Shown here piece after piece: positions 56,405 to 64,000 of a stretch of 64,000 nucleotides of DNA. Source of the stretch: Neoarius graeffei (taxonomy: Eukaryota; Chordata; Actinopteri; Siluriformes; Ariidae); the NCBI RefSeq assembly GCF_027579695.1, contig NC_083571.1, positions 48,086,890 to 48,150,889 on the forward strand, in the 5' to 3' direction. Position 1 is the stretch's first letter, and each line of letters starts with the position of its first letter. The translations under genes and the position numbers were made by a program. The notes beneath the pieces are model-generated. The model worked only from the letters and a program-made list of their open reading frames with translations, made no database searches and was not told where the DNA came from.

Positions 56405-59400
56405 CCTAATAATAAATAATACAGTCCTGTTAGAAGTTTAAAACAACGGTGGTACAAAAACTCCACAGCAATCTACCAATTTTCTTGTAATCCGGGGTGG
56501 TTGTGTGCGTTGAGCTGCCGCTTCTCTGTCCATTGCTGCTCCGCTCGAGTGCGGCCAGAGAGAGGGCGCGCGGACTGAGTGAGAGGGAAGAAGCCGCTGC
56601 GCGCACTGCCACAATGATAACAGAGGAGACGCAACAGTGAGGCAGCTTGAACATGTGAGTTATGGTCTAACAGTTCGCCCTTTCAAACTGTATGTACATG
56701 ACATTTGGGCGTTTGTAGGGCTACTGACATTTGTGCGAGTAATTTAAGTCTCTGTAGTTTAATAATCTGCTTGTTAACTGACGTGACCTGACCTGTTACT
56801 GTTCACAATCGATTGCCTCGGCCGTGCTTCGGTGTACATGCAAGTATCATATATCGTCGGGAAGCTTACATTCTCCTCTTGTATATATAACTAGTCGTCG
56901 ACCTCTTCCACAACGTGCTCAAATCAAATGTGGGTTATGTTTCAGAAAAAAACAATGTTATGTGTCAGTTTCTGTTTTTGCTGGACGTTGGAGTACGGCG
57001 CATCGAGCAGCACAGAGAAGTTTGCATGGTACAGGAAATCGAGTATAAAATACAAAATAAAATGTCGCGTTAAATTTCAAAATAAAATTCACCTTGTTCA
57101 TGGCGGATCATATTTACCTCACTATAGGTCTGATTTAGGCTACAAGTCCGAGATACAGATCTAAAGTTTATTGTCTATGCAAAGAAGAAAGGCTCTCTGA
57201 TCTCCTTCTCCTCTCGATTGAAAAAGACATACCCATAAATCACAATGAGGTCATTAATATCTACAGGGACATGGCCCCCAGAAGGTTACTGCTTTAAGGC
57301 CCCTGGAATGTTAGGCTTCTACCTTATGAGAGGAAGGACTGATTTTTATCATTTTGTCCATTAAGCTATTTACTTATTTGTTCAAAGTTCAGGTTTCACT
57401 GTTCAATGTTAAATCTTTAACAATAAAAAAGCCTAATAACGCACCAGTGTTTTATTGCTTTGCATGTCTTCCAAGCCTATGATAATGTGAGTGACAATTT
57501 TGCTGACACAAAAGAAATGGCAATTGCATATCACTTTCACCAACACAGGACACATAGCTAAGTACTTACCTTCCTATTAGTACGTTAATTTTAATTCTAC
57601 ATTTCCATATTTTGGAAAGGACCGGGAAAAAAAATCATGCACTTGCTGCCCTTTTTCTGACTTTGAGCCCCTGCCCCTCTATAATCCTGTGCACGTCCCT
57701 GGTCAGCTGGGATAGGCTCCAGCTTGCCTGCGACCCTGTAGAACAGGATAAAGCGGCTACAGATAATGAGATGAGAATGAGACAATTTCTACTTGGCATA
57801 GTTTAAACCTTGCATGTCTAATATGAAAAAGTCTTTCTGGTTTTCTTAATTGCTTTTTTCTTTTTTTTCCCTTTTTTTTGTTTATAAGGTGTGGCTGCTA
57901 TTAGGGGTTTGGTATTATGCAAAATTGTTTCATGCTTTACTTGAATGTTCTTGTAAACAGGAAATTGCAGAGCCTCTCTTTCATCTCAAGCTTGCAATGG
58001 AGCAGCTGGCAACCAATCAGACATTCCACTGTATTCTTGCAACTGTACTTGCCATTGGTAACTGTCTCAATGGCTGCAAGGTGAGATATTATTATCTTTT
58101 CAATATTTTCATCAAATTTTATCAAAATTTAATCCCCATTATTGCCACAGACCAAAAAATGTTACGGAATAGCAATTAAATATGGAAACTTAAATCATAC
58201 ATTTACCTTTTTAGCATTCGGCTAAAAATCCAGAACTTGGTAGTGTCCATCTAAAACATATCCTCATATGAGTACACTTTTGTGATTAACTGTGTAACAT
58301 GTGATGGGATGAGGCAGGATGTGTGTCTCAGGGTGTGTTTTATTAAAGACAAACCAAGAAACATCATCAAATTGCATTGTCAGGTTCAAAACAGGGCAGC
58401 ACGGTGGTGTAGTGGTTAGCGCTGTCGCCTCACAGCAAGAAGGTCCGGGTTCGAGCCCCGTGGCCGGCGAGGGCCTTTCTGTGTGGAGTTTGCATGTTCT
58501 CCCCATGTCCGCGTGGGTTTCCTCCGGGTGCTCCAGTTTCCCCCACAGTCCAAAGACATGCAGGTTAAGTTAACTGGTGACTCTAAATTGACCGTAGGTG
58601 TGAATGTGAGTGTGAATGGTTGTCTGTGTCTATGTGTCAGCCCTGTGATGACCTGGTGACTTGTCCAGGGTGTACCCTGCCTTTCGCCCGTAGTCAGCTG
58701 GGATCAACATCCATAAACAGTAACACAGGCAAGGGTCTAATCATGGGAATCTGGAGAACAAGGCTTGGACCGAATGATACAAAAAGTCCAAGAGGTCTTA
58801 GCAACAAAACAAAGAAACAGCAGGGTACAAATAGAGAAACTAATTAGGGGCTAACCTAAAAGAGGTGAACACAATGGGTAACAGACCAATGACAGGATGG
58901 GGGCAGAGTCAAGATCATAACAGAAATCAAAACAAAATGTGTCCTGAATGTGAAGGGGAAATCCATGGATGCTCCTCAATGTCAGTGAAGGATCCTTAAA
59001 GCATATGCGCAGAACCATGGCCTCCCTTTTTGTTTATAAATGCGTTGAGACCTCAAGAATGGCACAGGAATAGTTTTAAGCGTTAACAATAAATCTAATA
59101 TCTTAATTTTTATGATTAAAGTGATTCATCTAGGTAGAGGTCTGAGTGAATGACCTTGACATCTGTGACGTCACCGCGGTAAGGCTATCGGTCTCGTCAC
59201 CATTTCCGCTATACTAAAACACAGAGCTGACTGCAACTCCAATCTTCCATTTTGAGCTAATTTATCGCCATGGCATGCAGATGTGTTGCTGGCGGGTGCA
59301 GCAACACAACAGAAGGTGGATTTACGTTGCATTCATGGCCCAAGAATGTTCTAACTGTAAAGATTTGGATGCATTTTGTGAGAAATTCATGGGCCCATTG

Positions 59401-62047
59401 GGCACCTACGAAGTGGTCTCTCTTCTACTCTGCACATTTTACTGATGACTTGTATGACACCTCTGATCTGTTGAGGAGCGTTGGCTATAAGCCAGTAATT
59501 GAAAGAGGGTGCAGTATCGACAATTAAAGGAAAAGAAAACTACAAGAAAAGGAAAGTAAGTTCATTTGCACCAGTTCTCCCGGTGTGAGCTGAGCAGTAA
59601 TGGTGGAGTACTCCGTATGGAGCAAATGGAGAATGAGTGGAGCAGTCATCAGATTTCTCCACTGGATATGCTTGCCTCAGCAGCAATATCTTGCCCTTAC
59701 GTGGAAGAAGCGAATGAATGAAGAACTGAAAGTCAGATTGTTTCAAAACAATCAGCCACAAGATTGGCCTTCAAGAAGTGAGAACACAGATGGGTAAGAT
59801 GTGACTCTCATTTGGTTACATCACAACAACAACAACAACAACAACAACAACACTTGTTGTTTACCTGCATTTAGATTAATATATGTAACTTGTATTGTGT
59901 ATTTAAGTTACTGGTATAAGATTATTTAATTTGCTTCAGAATGTGATTGTCTCAGTTCATCTGATTCTTTAATGAGCCTTTTATGTTTTTTCAGTGAAAA
60001 TGCATGCATGTGCATGTATGTTACATAAGTTATAACACCTATCCTGTTTTAATGAGAGTCACATGAGACTGTCAGTTCAGTTCCATCCAATTCTCTCGAC
60101 GGCTTTGTTCTCTGGCTTTATTTCGTAAGGTGGGGGCCTCTGTGGCTGACGTGTTACTATCGGATTCACTTTCCGATAGTTCAAACTGATACGGTCCTAT
60201 GTGTATAGCAGTAGCATGTACACACACTCCAATTTCAGGACTATCACAGTCAGATGTATTACTATCTGAGGAATCCGAAGAATCTCCAATAAATCCGAAC
60301 AAAGAGGCCATTGCAACCACTCTCGCCTGCCGGGTCTGGCTTTGGTCTATAGCACCGGTTCCCGCTGTGATGTCACTCACCCAGGGCTGGCTGGCTCAGT
60401 GGGGCAGCACGAATGCCAACTTTGCAGTTGATTTTCTCATCTCATTATCTCTAGCTGCTTTATCCTGTTCTACAGGGTCGCAGGCAAGCTGGAACCTATC
60501 CCAGCTGACTACGGGCGAAAGGCGGGGTACACCCTGGACAAGTCGCTAGGTCATCACAGGGCTGACACATAGACACAGACAACCATTCACACTCACATTC
60601 ACACCTACGGTCAATTTAGAGTCACCAGTTAACCTAACCTGCATGTCTTTGGACTGTGGGGGAAACCGGAGCACCCGGAGGAAACCCACACGGACACGGG
60701 GAGAACATGCAAACTCCACACAGAAAGGCCCTCGCCGGCCACGGGGCTCGAACCCGGACCTTCTTGCTGTGAGGCGACAGCGCTAACCACTACACCACCG
60801 TGCCTCCCCGCAGTTGATTTTAACTCTCAAAAAAAAAAATTATTTCCAATTATGCAGCATACAAGAGTCAAGGATGGAGATACTATCCACTCAGAAATGT
60901 ATTTAAAAATAAAGGTTCTGCATATCTCCTTTAAGGACAAAACTTGGAAGGACCCAGCATACCAAGGAAGCATCCTTAACTCTGAGAAACACTCCATGGC
61001 AAACCGCTCACTCTGAAATCCTAATGAGACTCTTAATTAGTGGTTTATTAAAGGCAGATGCATTGGAGGGTTGGGTCATACCAAAGACCATTGTAAAAAT
61101 GGTACCTACTAACGTCTGGCAAGGTACGCTGCAATACAGATGCGAGTAGGGAAGTCAAGCTCTCGTGTTTACCAGAGGACTAGCCCCCCACTGTAACCCT
61201 AGCTGTATAGGCAAGAGGCTGAGGGCTACAGAAATGGATATAGGCGCCGCATCCATACACCTTAAAGAGTTGGTTAGTGCTGGGACAGGAGACTGCCCGG
61301 GAAGACCAGATTCTGGCGTGAGAGGGACTTTGACTTGACTTGATTGGAGGGTAAACCTGTTAAGCCTATAGATAAAAGATTCATGTCTTCAAAATGGGGG
61401 AAATGCTGCCTCGGAAGGATGTTGAACAAGACAGCGAGGCATCGAGGACTGTTCGAAACTGATCAAACTCTTGTTTCCTGTTTTCTAAGATGCCTTGAAA
61501 CTGCCCCAGTTGAAGGCAACATTGATATACTCTCATTACTCATAAATCTCTGCGGCAGCTCCCTCACGCAATGGAAAAAAATTTAAAAAAGATAGTGGAT
61601 TGAACTACACAGAAAAGTGATTTTGTGTCCAAATATACATTTTTGGCCTTTTTTTTTTTTTGGTTAGATATTTTGAAAAGTTACAGAGAAAACAATGTTG
61701 TATTATTTTATAACCCCGTGATTGTAACCAAATTAATTTGTTTGATATGTTTTGTAAGGCATCTGTTAGCCAACTAGCTATTTCTTTGGTTTAGTTACAC
61801 AACATGCTGACATCACACACATTCAGGATACACCATGAGATTCCACTATACCCCCCTGGGTCATTTCTGTATTCTGCATCTTCAGGCTCGAGGGTTTGAA
61901 TTGAGCTACCTGGGGAAGCTCTCGCAGGTAAGGGACACACACAGCCGGCAGCCTCTGCTACACCATGTGTGCGTGTTACTCCTCCAGCTTTACCCACAAT
62001 CCTCGGACCTGTACTCTGACATCACTTCTGTCACCCGGGCCAGTAAG
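50414..62047 (+). CDS. fhod1: FHOD-family formin, FH1 and most of FH2 (partial, continues past window)
   Basis: Exons: 50414 (or ATG 50435)-50920, 51130-51270, 53982-54164, 57961-58080 and 61886-62047, all phase 0 with GT-AG junctions, 364 codons from the ATG. Exon 1 has an acidic segment ([11 protein letters not shown]), a proline-rich FH1 run, then the FH2 lasso ([20 protein letters not shown]). Later exons carry [55 protein letters not shown] and [10 protein letters not shown]...PLLHHVC. This order and wording match FHOD1/FHOD3 FH2 domains and are closest to FHOD1 as I recall it. FHOD formins bind actin through FH2 and profilin-actin through FH1, in stress fibres or sarcomeres. The frame is intact in every exon seen. 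The rest of FH2 and the autoregulatory tail lie beyond the right edge. The N-terminal GBD/DID region was not found. Confidence 0.75.
51130..51270 (+). CDS. fhod1: fhod1-like exon 2 (FH2)
   Basis: 141 bases, phase 0 on both sides, from the acceptor AAGCAG to the donor GTAGGA. Encodes [18 protein letters not shown], the FHOD counterpart of the KRSNAINIGL stretch. Use of an AAG acceptor three bases earlier would add one Gln. Confidence 0.7.
51515..53000. repeat. Tandem-monomer element, about 9 units of 134-156 bp, in formin intron
   Basis: TGTTCCTTGGCCCATGGCC blocks occur at about 51703, 51837, 51981, 52117, 52273, 52426, 52560, 52713 and 52857. The ends TACCTCCGCCAAGG (left) and TTGGTGGAGGTA (right, after (AAAC)n) are short inverted repeats. 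Short open frames here are periodic translations of the repeat, not genes. Confidence 0.85.
53345..53722 (-). repeat. Main SINE family copy, 15-bp target duplication
   Basis: GTATTGCACAATGAT flanks a very well-preserved minus-strand copy about 260 bases before formin exon 3. Confidence 0.93.
53982..54164 (+). CDS. fhod1: fhod1-like exon 3 (FH2)
   Basis: 183 bases after TTATACAG, ending GAGAAG|GTGAGA. Encodes [16 protein letters not shown] and [16 protein letters not shown], conserved FH2 helices. SINE copies sit on both sides, about 260 and 70 bases from the exon. Confidence 0.75.
54237..54611 (-). repeat. Main SINE family copy, 14-bp target duplication
   Basis: GGAAGCAAAAACAT flanks the copy on both sides. 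It lies about 70 bases after formin exon 3. Confidence 0.93.
54955..54998. repeat. (TG)n microsatellite
   Basis: About 20 TG units. Confidence 0.95.
55380..55975 (+). mobile_element. DIRS-like retrotransposon fossil (tyrosine recombinase part)
   Basis: Sequence resembling the region around the tyrosine-recombinase gene of DIRS elements, for example THE wording [20 protein letters not shown] in the stretch after 55876. Broken in several places and truncated; the SINE at 55981 follows immediately. Confidence 0.5.
55981..57783 (+). repeat. Main SINE family copy split by a hAT element
   Basis: Head and body at 55981-56292, tail at 57702-57783. The eight bases GTCAGCTG are present on both sides of the insertion. 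The head is more diverged than usual. Confidence 0.9.
56293..57701. mobile_element. hAT element (non-autonomous), 8-bp duplication GTCAGCTG
   Basis: The ends CAGGCACGTTCACA and complement of CAGGGACGTGCACA, with perfect 8-bp duplications at 56285-56292 and 57702-57709, place it in hAT. Mirror blocks GAGCCCCTGCCCTTTTTG and GCCCTTTTTCTGACTTTGAG lie near the ends. An (AAT)n tract at 56374-56404 and a GC-rich patch near 56520-56640. No full transposase. Confidence 0.88.
57961..58080 (+). CDS. fhod1: fhod1-like exon 4 (FH2)
   Basis: 120 bases between TTGTAAACAG and GTGAGA. Encodes [16 protein letters not shown] and [14 protein letters not shown]; the LAIGNxLNG motif is diagnostic for FH2 domains. 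Confidence 0.78.
58293..58922 (-). mobile_element. Solo LTR-like fossil with a SINE inside
   Basis: The minus strand begins TGTTATGATCTTGAC and has a TTTAATAAAACACACC region near the far end, as in the other two LTR-like fossils. Boundaries are approximate. The SINE at 58393-58704 is inserted in it. Confidence 0.4.
58393..58704 (+). repeat. Main SINE family copy, tail missing
   Basis: Well-preserved head (GGGCAGCACGGTGGTGTAGT) and body, cut off after GTAGTCAGCTGGGAT. Confidence 0.9.
59270..59527 (+). pseudogene. THAP-domain ORF of the Kolobok-like element
   Basis: 85 codons starting [20 protein letters not shown]. The C-x4-C pair, the TLHSWPK proline block and the invariant Trp (KIWMHFVR) fit a THAP zinc finger, but the second zinc pair C-x2-H reads Y-x2-H (LFYSAHF), and the usual C-terminal AVPxF box is missing. 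So zinc binding is probably lost. A further open stretch at 59600-59797 may be the next coding part. Confidence 0.55.
60072..60380 (-). CDS. Acidic ORF of unknown function within the Kolobok-like element
   Basis: 102 codons on the minus strand: [20 protein letters not shown], a Ser/Asp-rich stretch ([16 protein letters not shown]), then [20 protein letters not shown]. The PYQFE segment followed by SES resembles the start of P2X7-intracellular-domain-like proteins common in fish transposons (from memory). It starts close to the right end of the element, facing inward, convergent with the THAP ORF. It could be the first exon of a longer gene. Confidence 0.35.
   Translation of the reverse strand: MSDITAGTGAIDQSQTRQARVVAMASLFGFIGDSSDSSDSNTSDCDSPEIGVCVHATAIHIGPYQFELSESESDSNTSATEAPTLRNKAREQSRRENWMELN
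60436..60809 (-). repeat. Main SINE family copy, 12-bp target duplication
   Basis: GCAGTTGATTTT at 60424-60435 and 60810-60821. Very well preserved, inserted into the Kolobok-like element. Confidence 0.93.
61080..61345 (+). repeat. Repeat end with a 5S rRNA-like segment
   Basis: GGTTAGTGCTGGGACAGGAG followed by ACTGCCCGGGAAGACCAG resembles the last part of 5S rRNA (box C region). Preceding sequence has GGCAAGAGGCTGAGGGCTAC, and the tail is TTTGACTTGACTTGATT. Probably the end of a SINE or LINE family with 5S-derived sequence, not a 5S gene. Confidence 0.35.
61886..62047 (+). CDS. fhod1: fhod1-like exon 5 (FH2)
   Basis: 162 bases after CATCTTCAG, ending GCCAGTAAG|GTAGAA. Encodes [27 protein letters not shown] and [16 protein letters not shown], all characteristic of FHOD FH2. 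No later exon is found before 64000. Confidence 0.78.
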
Positions 62048-62225
62048 GTAGAATGTGTGTGTGTGTGTGTGCATACAGGACACGTGTGTGCATTTCAATT
62101 CCATGTCACACAACTTCATCCTGTAGAGAATTAGAAAACTGGTGAATGTGTTAAAATAATCAAATTGGCCTGAAATATATGAAGAGTTTGGTTCTAAAAT
62201 GCAATAAATCCACTGTGATAAACTT
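62048..62225 (+). other. Formin intron, no exon
   Basis: Starts with a (GT)n tract after the donor at 62048. Nothing else recognised. Confidence 0.5.
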
Positions 62226-62578
62226 CTCTCATTATCTCTAGCCGCTTTATTCTGTTCTACAGGGTCGCAGGAGCCTATCCCAGCTGACTATGGGCGAGAG
62301 GCGGGGTACACCCTGGACAAGTCGCCAGGTCATCACAGGGCTGACACATAGACACAGACAACCATTCACACTCACATTCACACCTACGGTCAATTTAGAG
62401 TCACCAGTTAACCTAACCTGCATGTCTTTGGACTGTGGGGGAAACCGGAGCACCCGGAGGAAACCCACGCGGATACAGGGAGAACATGCAAACTCCACAC
62501 AGAAAGGCCCTCGCCGGCCACGGGGCTCGAACCCGGACCTTCTTGTTGTGAGGCAACAGCGCTAACCACTACACCACC
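62226..62578 (-). repeat. Main SINE family copy, ~11-bp target duplication
   Basis: GTGATAAACTT occurs on both sides. A short block of the tail is missing (GTCGCAGGAGCC in place of GTCGCAGGCAAGCTGGAGCC). Confidence 0.9.
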
Positions 62579-62917
62579 ATGTGATAAACTTGAGGGGGAA
62601 AAAATATATTTTCTTTACCAAAAAAACTGTTTGCATGAAAACCACTATTTTCTGTTTGAAACTTTCATAAAACACTGTGAGGTTGTAAGAACATTTAAAA
62701 TGCAAATCTATTTGTTGATTTTTAAAATTTTATTTAAAAAAATATACATTTTTCCTAAAACATGATAAATCCATTACATCAATAAAAACAATATTTTTGT
62801 GTGTGAAATATAACCAGAAACAAGAAGTAAACTTGATCAACACATATGACAGCTTCTGAACTTGGACCATCTCTTATATTGGACCACAGATTTTCCCAAA
62901 TTACATTCATATTGGAG

Positions 62918-63272
62918 GTGGCACGGTGGTGTAGTGGTTAATGCTGTCGCCTCACAGCAAGAAGGTCTGGGTTCGAGCCCCGGGGCCGGCGAGGGTCTTT
63001 CTGTGTGGAGTTTGCATGTTCTCCCCGTGCCCGCGTGGGTTTCCTCCGGGTGCTCCGGTTTCCCCCACAGTCCAAAGACATGCAGGTTAACTGGTGACTC
63101 TAAATTGACCGTGAATGTGAATGGTTGTCTGTGTCTATGTGTCAGCCCTGTGATGACCTGGCGACTTGTCCAGGGTGTACCCCGCCTTTCGCCCGTAGTC
63201 AGCTGGGATAGGCTCCAGCTTGCCTGCGACCCTGTAGAACAGGATAAAGTGGCTAGAGATAATGAGATGAGA
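62918..63272 (+). repeat. Main SINE family copy
   Basis: Plus-strand copy with a small gap in the TTAGGTTAACTGG part; ACATTCAT repeats nearby on both sides may be the target duplication. Confidence 0.88.
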
Positions 63273-63559
63273 CATTCATCTTGTCTAAAAGCCCCAATCT
63301 AGTTTACATACAAAGCTCTGAGGCATGTTAATAGACCCAGTCATGGAAAAGCAAAGGACAAACTTTTTATTCTGATCAATAAATTTAGAAGTGTGAACAC
63401 CTTGTACAGCATGGACAGTTACATTCATAGTGGAGTGTAGCGAATCTCGATACTTAAGAGAATATGTTAAAGTATCGACCTGATTTTTTATGCCTTTTGC
63501 GAACTCGGGGAACCTGATTATAAGTGCAAGGCAATGGATCTTATAAACAAAGAAATTTA

Positions 63560-63910
63560 TCTTTATTTCCATAAGATAGATGTTTTTTACCTTACCCGGG
63601 ACGGAGTCCACCAGGGAGTGAGGTATTGTTTTCGGTGGGCTTTCTTTGTTTCTTTGTTTTTTTGTTAGCAACATTACGGGAAAACAGCTGGACCAGTCTT
63701 CATGAAACTTTCAGGACAGATGGGCATTGGTCTCAAATAGAACCTCCAACATTTTGAGGGTCATCCGGTCAAGGTCAAGGTCACCAAAAAGGTCAAAATC
63801 TTTTTTTCATGATATCTTCCTTCATATTAATCATACTTACTTCAAACCAATTCCAAAATGTTCACCTTTCAATTCTGCTTCAGTTGATATGCTACATGAT
63901 GGGGTATCTC
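63560..63910 (+). repeat. Unclassified element with GTCAAGGTCAAGGTCACC motif
   Basis: Begins near TTACCTTACCCGGGACGGAG and carries CTTCATGAAACTTTCAGGAC, TTTTGAGGGTCATCCGGTCA and AGGTCAAGGTCACCAAAAAG. This wording is found in repeats of many aquatic animals as far as I recall. Layout resembles the other tandem-monomer repeats here. No ORF. Confidence 0.45.
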
Positions 63911-63916
63911 TCATAT

Positions 63917-64000
63917 GGCCCTTTTCCACTACCCTTTTTCAGCTCACTTCAGCTCGCTTCAGCTCACTTCAGCCCAACACGGCTCGCGTTTCGACTACCT
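63917..64000 (+). mobile_element. Start of a second copy of the TGGCCCTTTTCCACTAC Harbinger-type MITE
   Basis: TGGCCCTTTTCCACTACCCT with CAGCTCACTTCAGCTCGCTT subrepeats matches the right end of the MITE at 33332-34026, read in reverse. Cut off by the window edge. Confidence 0.85.

Larger units (their letters stand above)
59000..60930 (+). mobile_element. Kolobok-like DNA transposon with TTAA duplication and THAP ORF
   Basis: TTAA at 58996-58999 and 60931-60934 brackets ends AGCATATGCGCAGAACC and the complement of AGGAGATATGCAGAACC. It contains a plus-strand THAP ORF (59270-59527) and a minus-strand acidic ORF (60380-60072). Established: Kolobok elements use TTAA targets and some encode a THAP protein; piggyBac also uses TTAA but carries no THAP. 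No transposase catalytic domain is visible. A SINE at 60436-60809 came later. Confidence 0.55.

Noticed and set aside
61265-61320. Functional 5S rRNA gene
   Set aside because: Only the last third resembles 5S; box A and the 5' half are absent, and it is embedded in a repeat end.

Overview
The window is vertebrate nuclear DNA, almost certainly from a teleost fish. It has intron-containing genes with GT-AG boundaries, dense Tc1/mariner, hAT and PIF/Harbinger-type DNA transposons, about twenty copies of one tRNA-headed SINE with an ATGAG-type tail, L2-like LINE ends and old LTR-element fossils. The SINE and Tc1 mixture looks catfish-like to me, but that is an impression and was not tested.

Three host loci can be supported. 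(1) klhl33 lies on the minus strand at 3452-8595: four phase-compatible exons give an 805-residue BTB-BACK-Kelch protein with an additional N-terminal BTB domain. A poly(A) signal sits just past the stop, and a Tc1 element abuts the short 3' UTR. (2) An unidentified minus-strand gene spans at least 21530-31790. Three small exons whose phases agree encode an acidic, then Arg/Ser-rich, probably disordered N-terminus, and a possible fourth exon starts at 17147. (3) An FHOD-family formin, most like FHOD1, lies on the plus strand from 50414 to beyond the right edge. Five phase-0 exons cover a proline-rich FH1 and most of the FH2 domain. The GBD/DID part of a full FHOD was not found upstream.

Most of the rest is mobile DNA, much of it nested. 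1-3.4 kb: LINE/SINE ends and a degraded Tc1. 3.4-8.6 kb: klhl33, with a SINE and a LINE tail in its first intron. 9.9-10.1 kb: a CCAAT-box cluster. 10.6-12.1 and 22.1-23.6 kb: two copies of one Tc1 family in opposite orientation. 17.5-20.3 kb: a Ty3/gypsy fossil. 23.9-28.4 kb: a Tc1-like element carrying three later insertions. 29.4-30.1 kb: a hAT-like element with a BED-finger ORF. 30.4-31.6 kb: a degenerate satellite split by a LINE end. 32.8-36.9 kb: a LINE tail holding a TIR element, which holds a SINE, which holds a Harbinger-type MITE, plus a separate mariner. 39.7-41.1 kb: a TIR transposon with a 30-bp minisatellite in its middle. 41.6-43.2 kb: a nest of MITE, hAT and solo LTR. 44.4-46.4 kb: microsatellites, MITEs and two SINEs. 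48.7-49.4 kb: a Harbinger-type MITE. The formin introns hold a tandem-monomer repeat (51.5-53.0 kb), a DIRS fossil, a hAT element and a Kolobok-like THAP element.

The host genes do not form an evident functional unit: klhl33 is a putative Cullin-3 adaptor and FHOD formins assemble actin. No RNA gene or CRISPR array is supported; tRNA-like stretches are SINE heads. The best candidates for something undescribed are the unidentified minus-strand gene, the THAP/TTAA element with its divergent second ORF, the minisatellite-bearing transposon, and the class of tandem-monomer repeats found at three sites.
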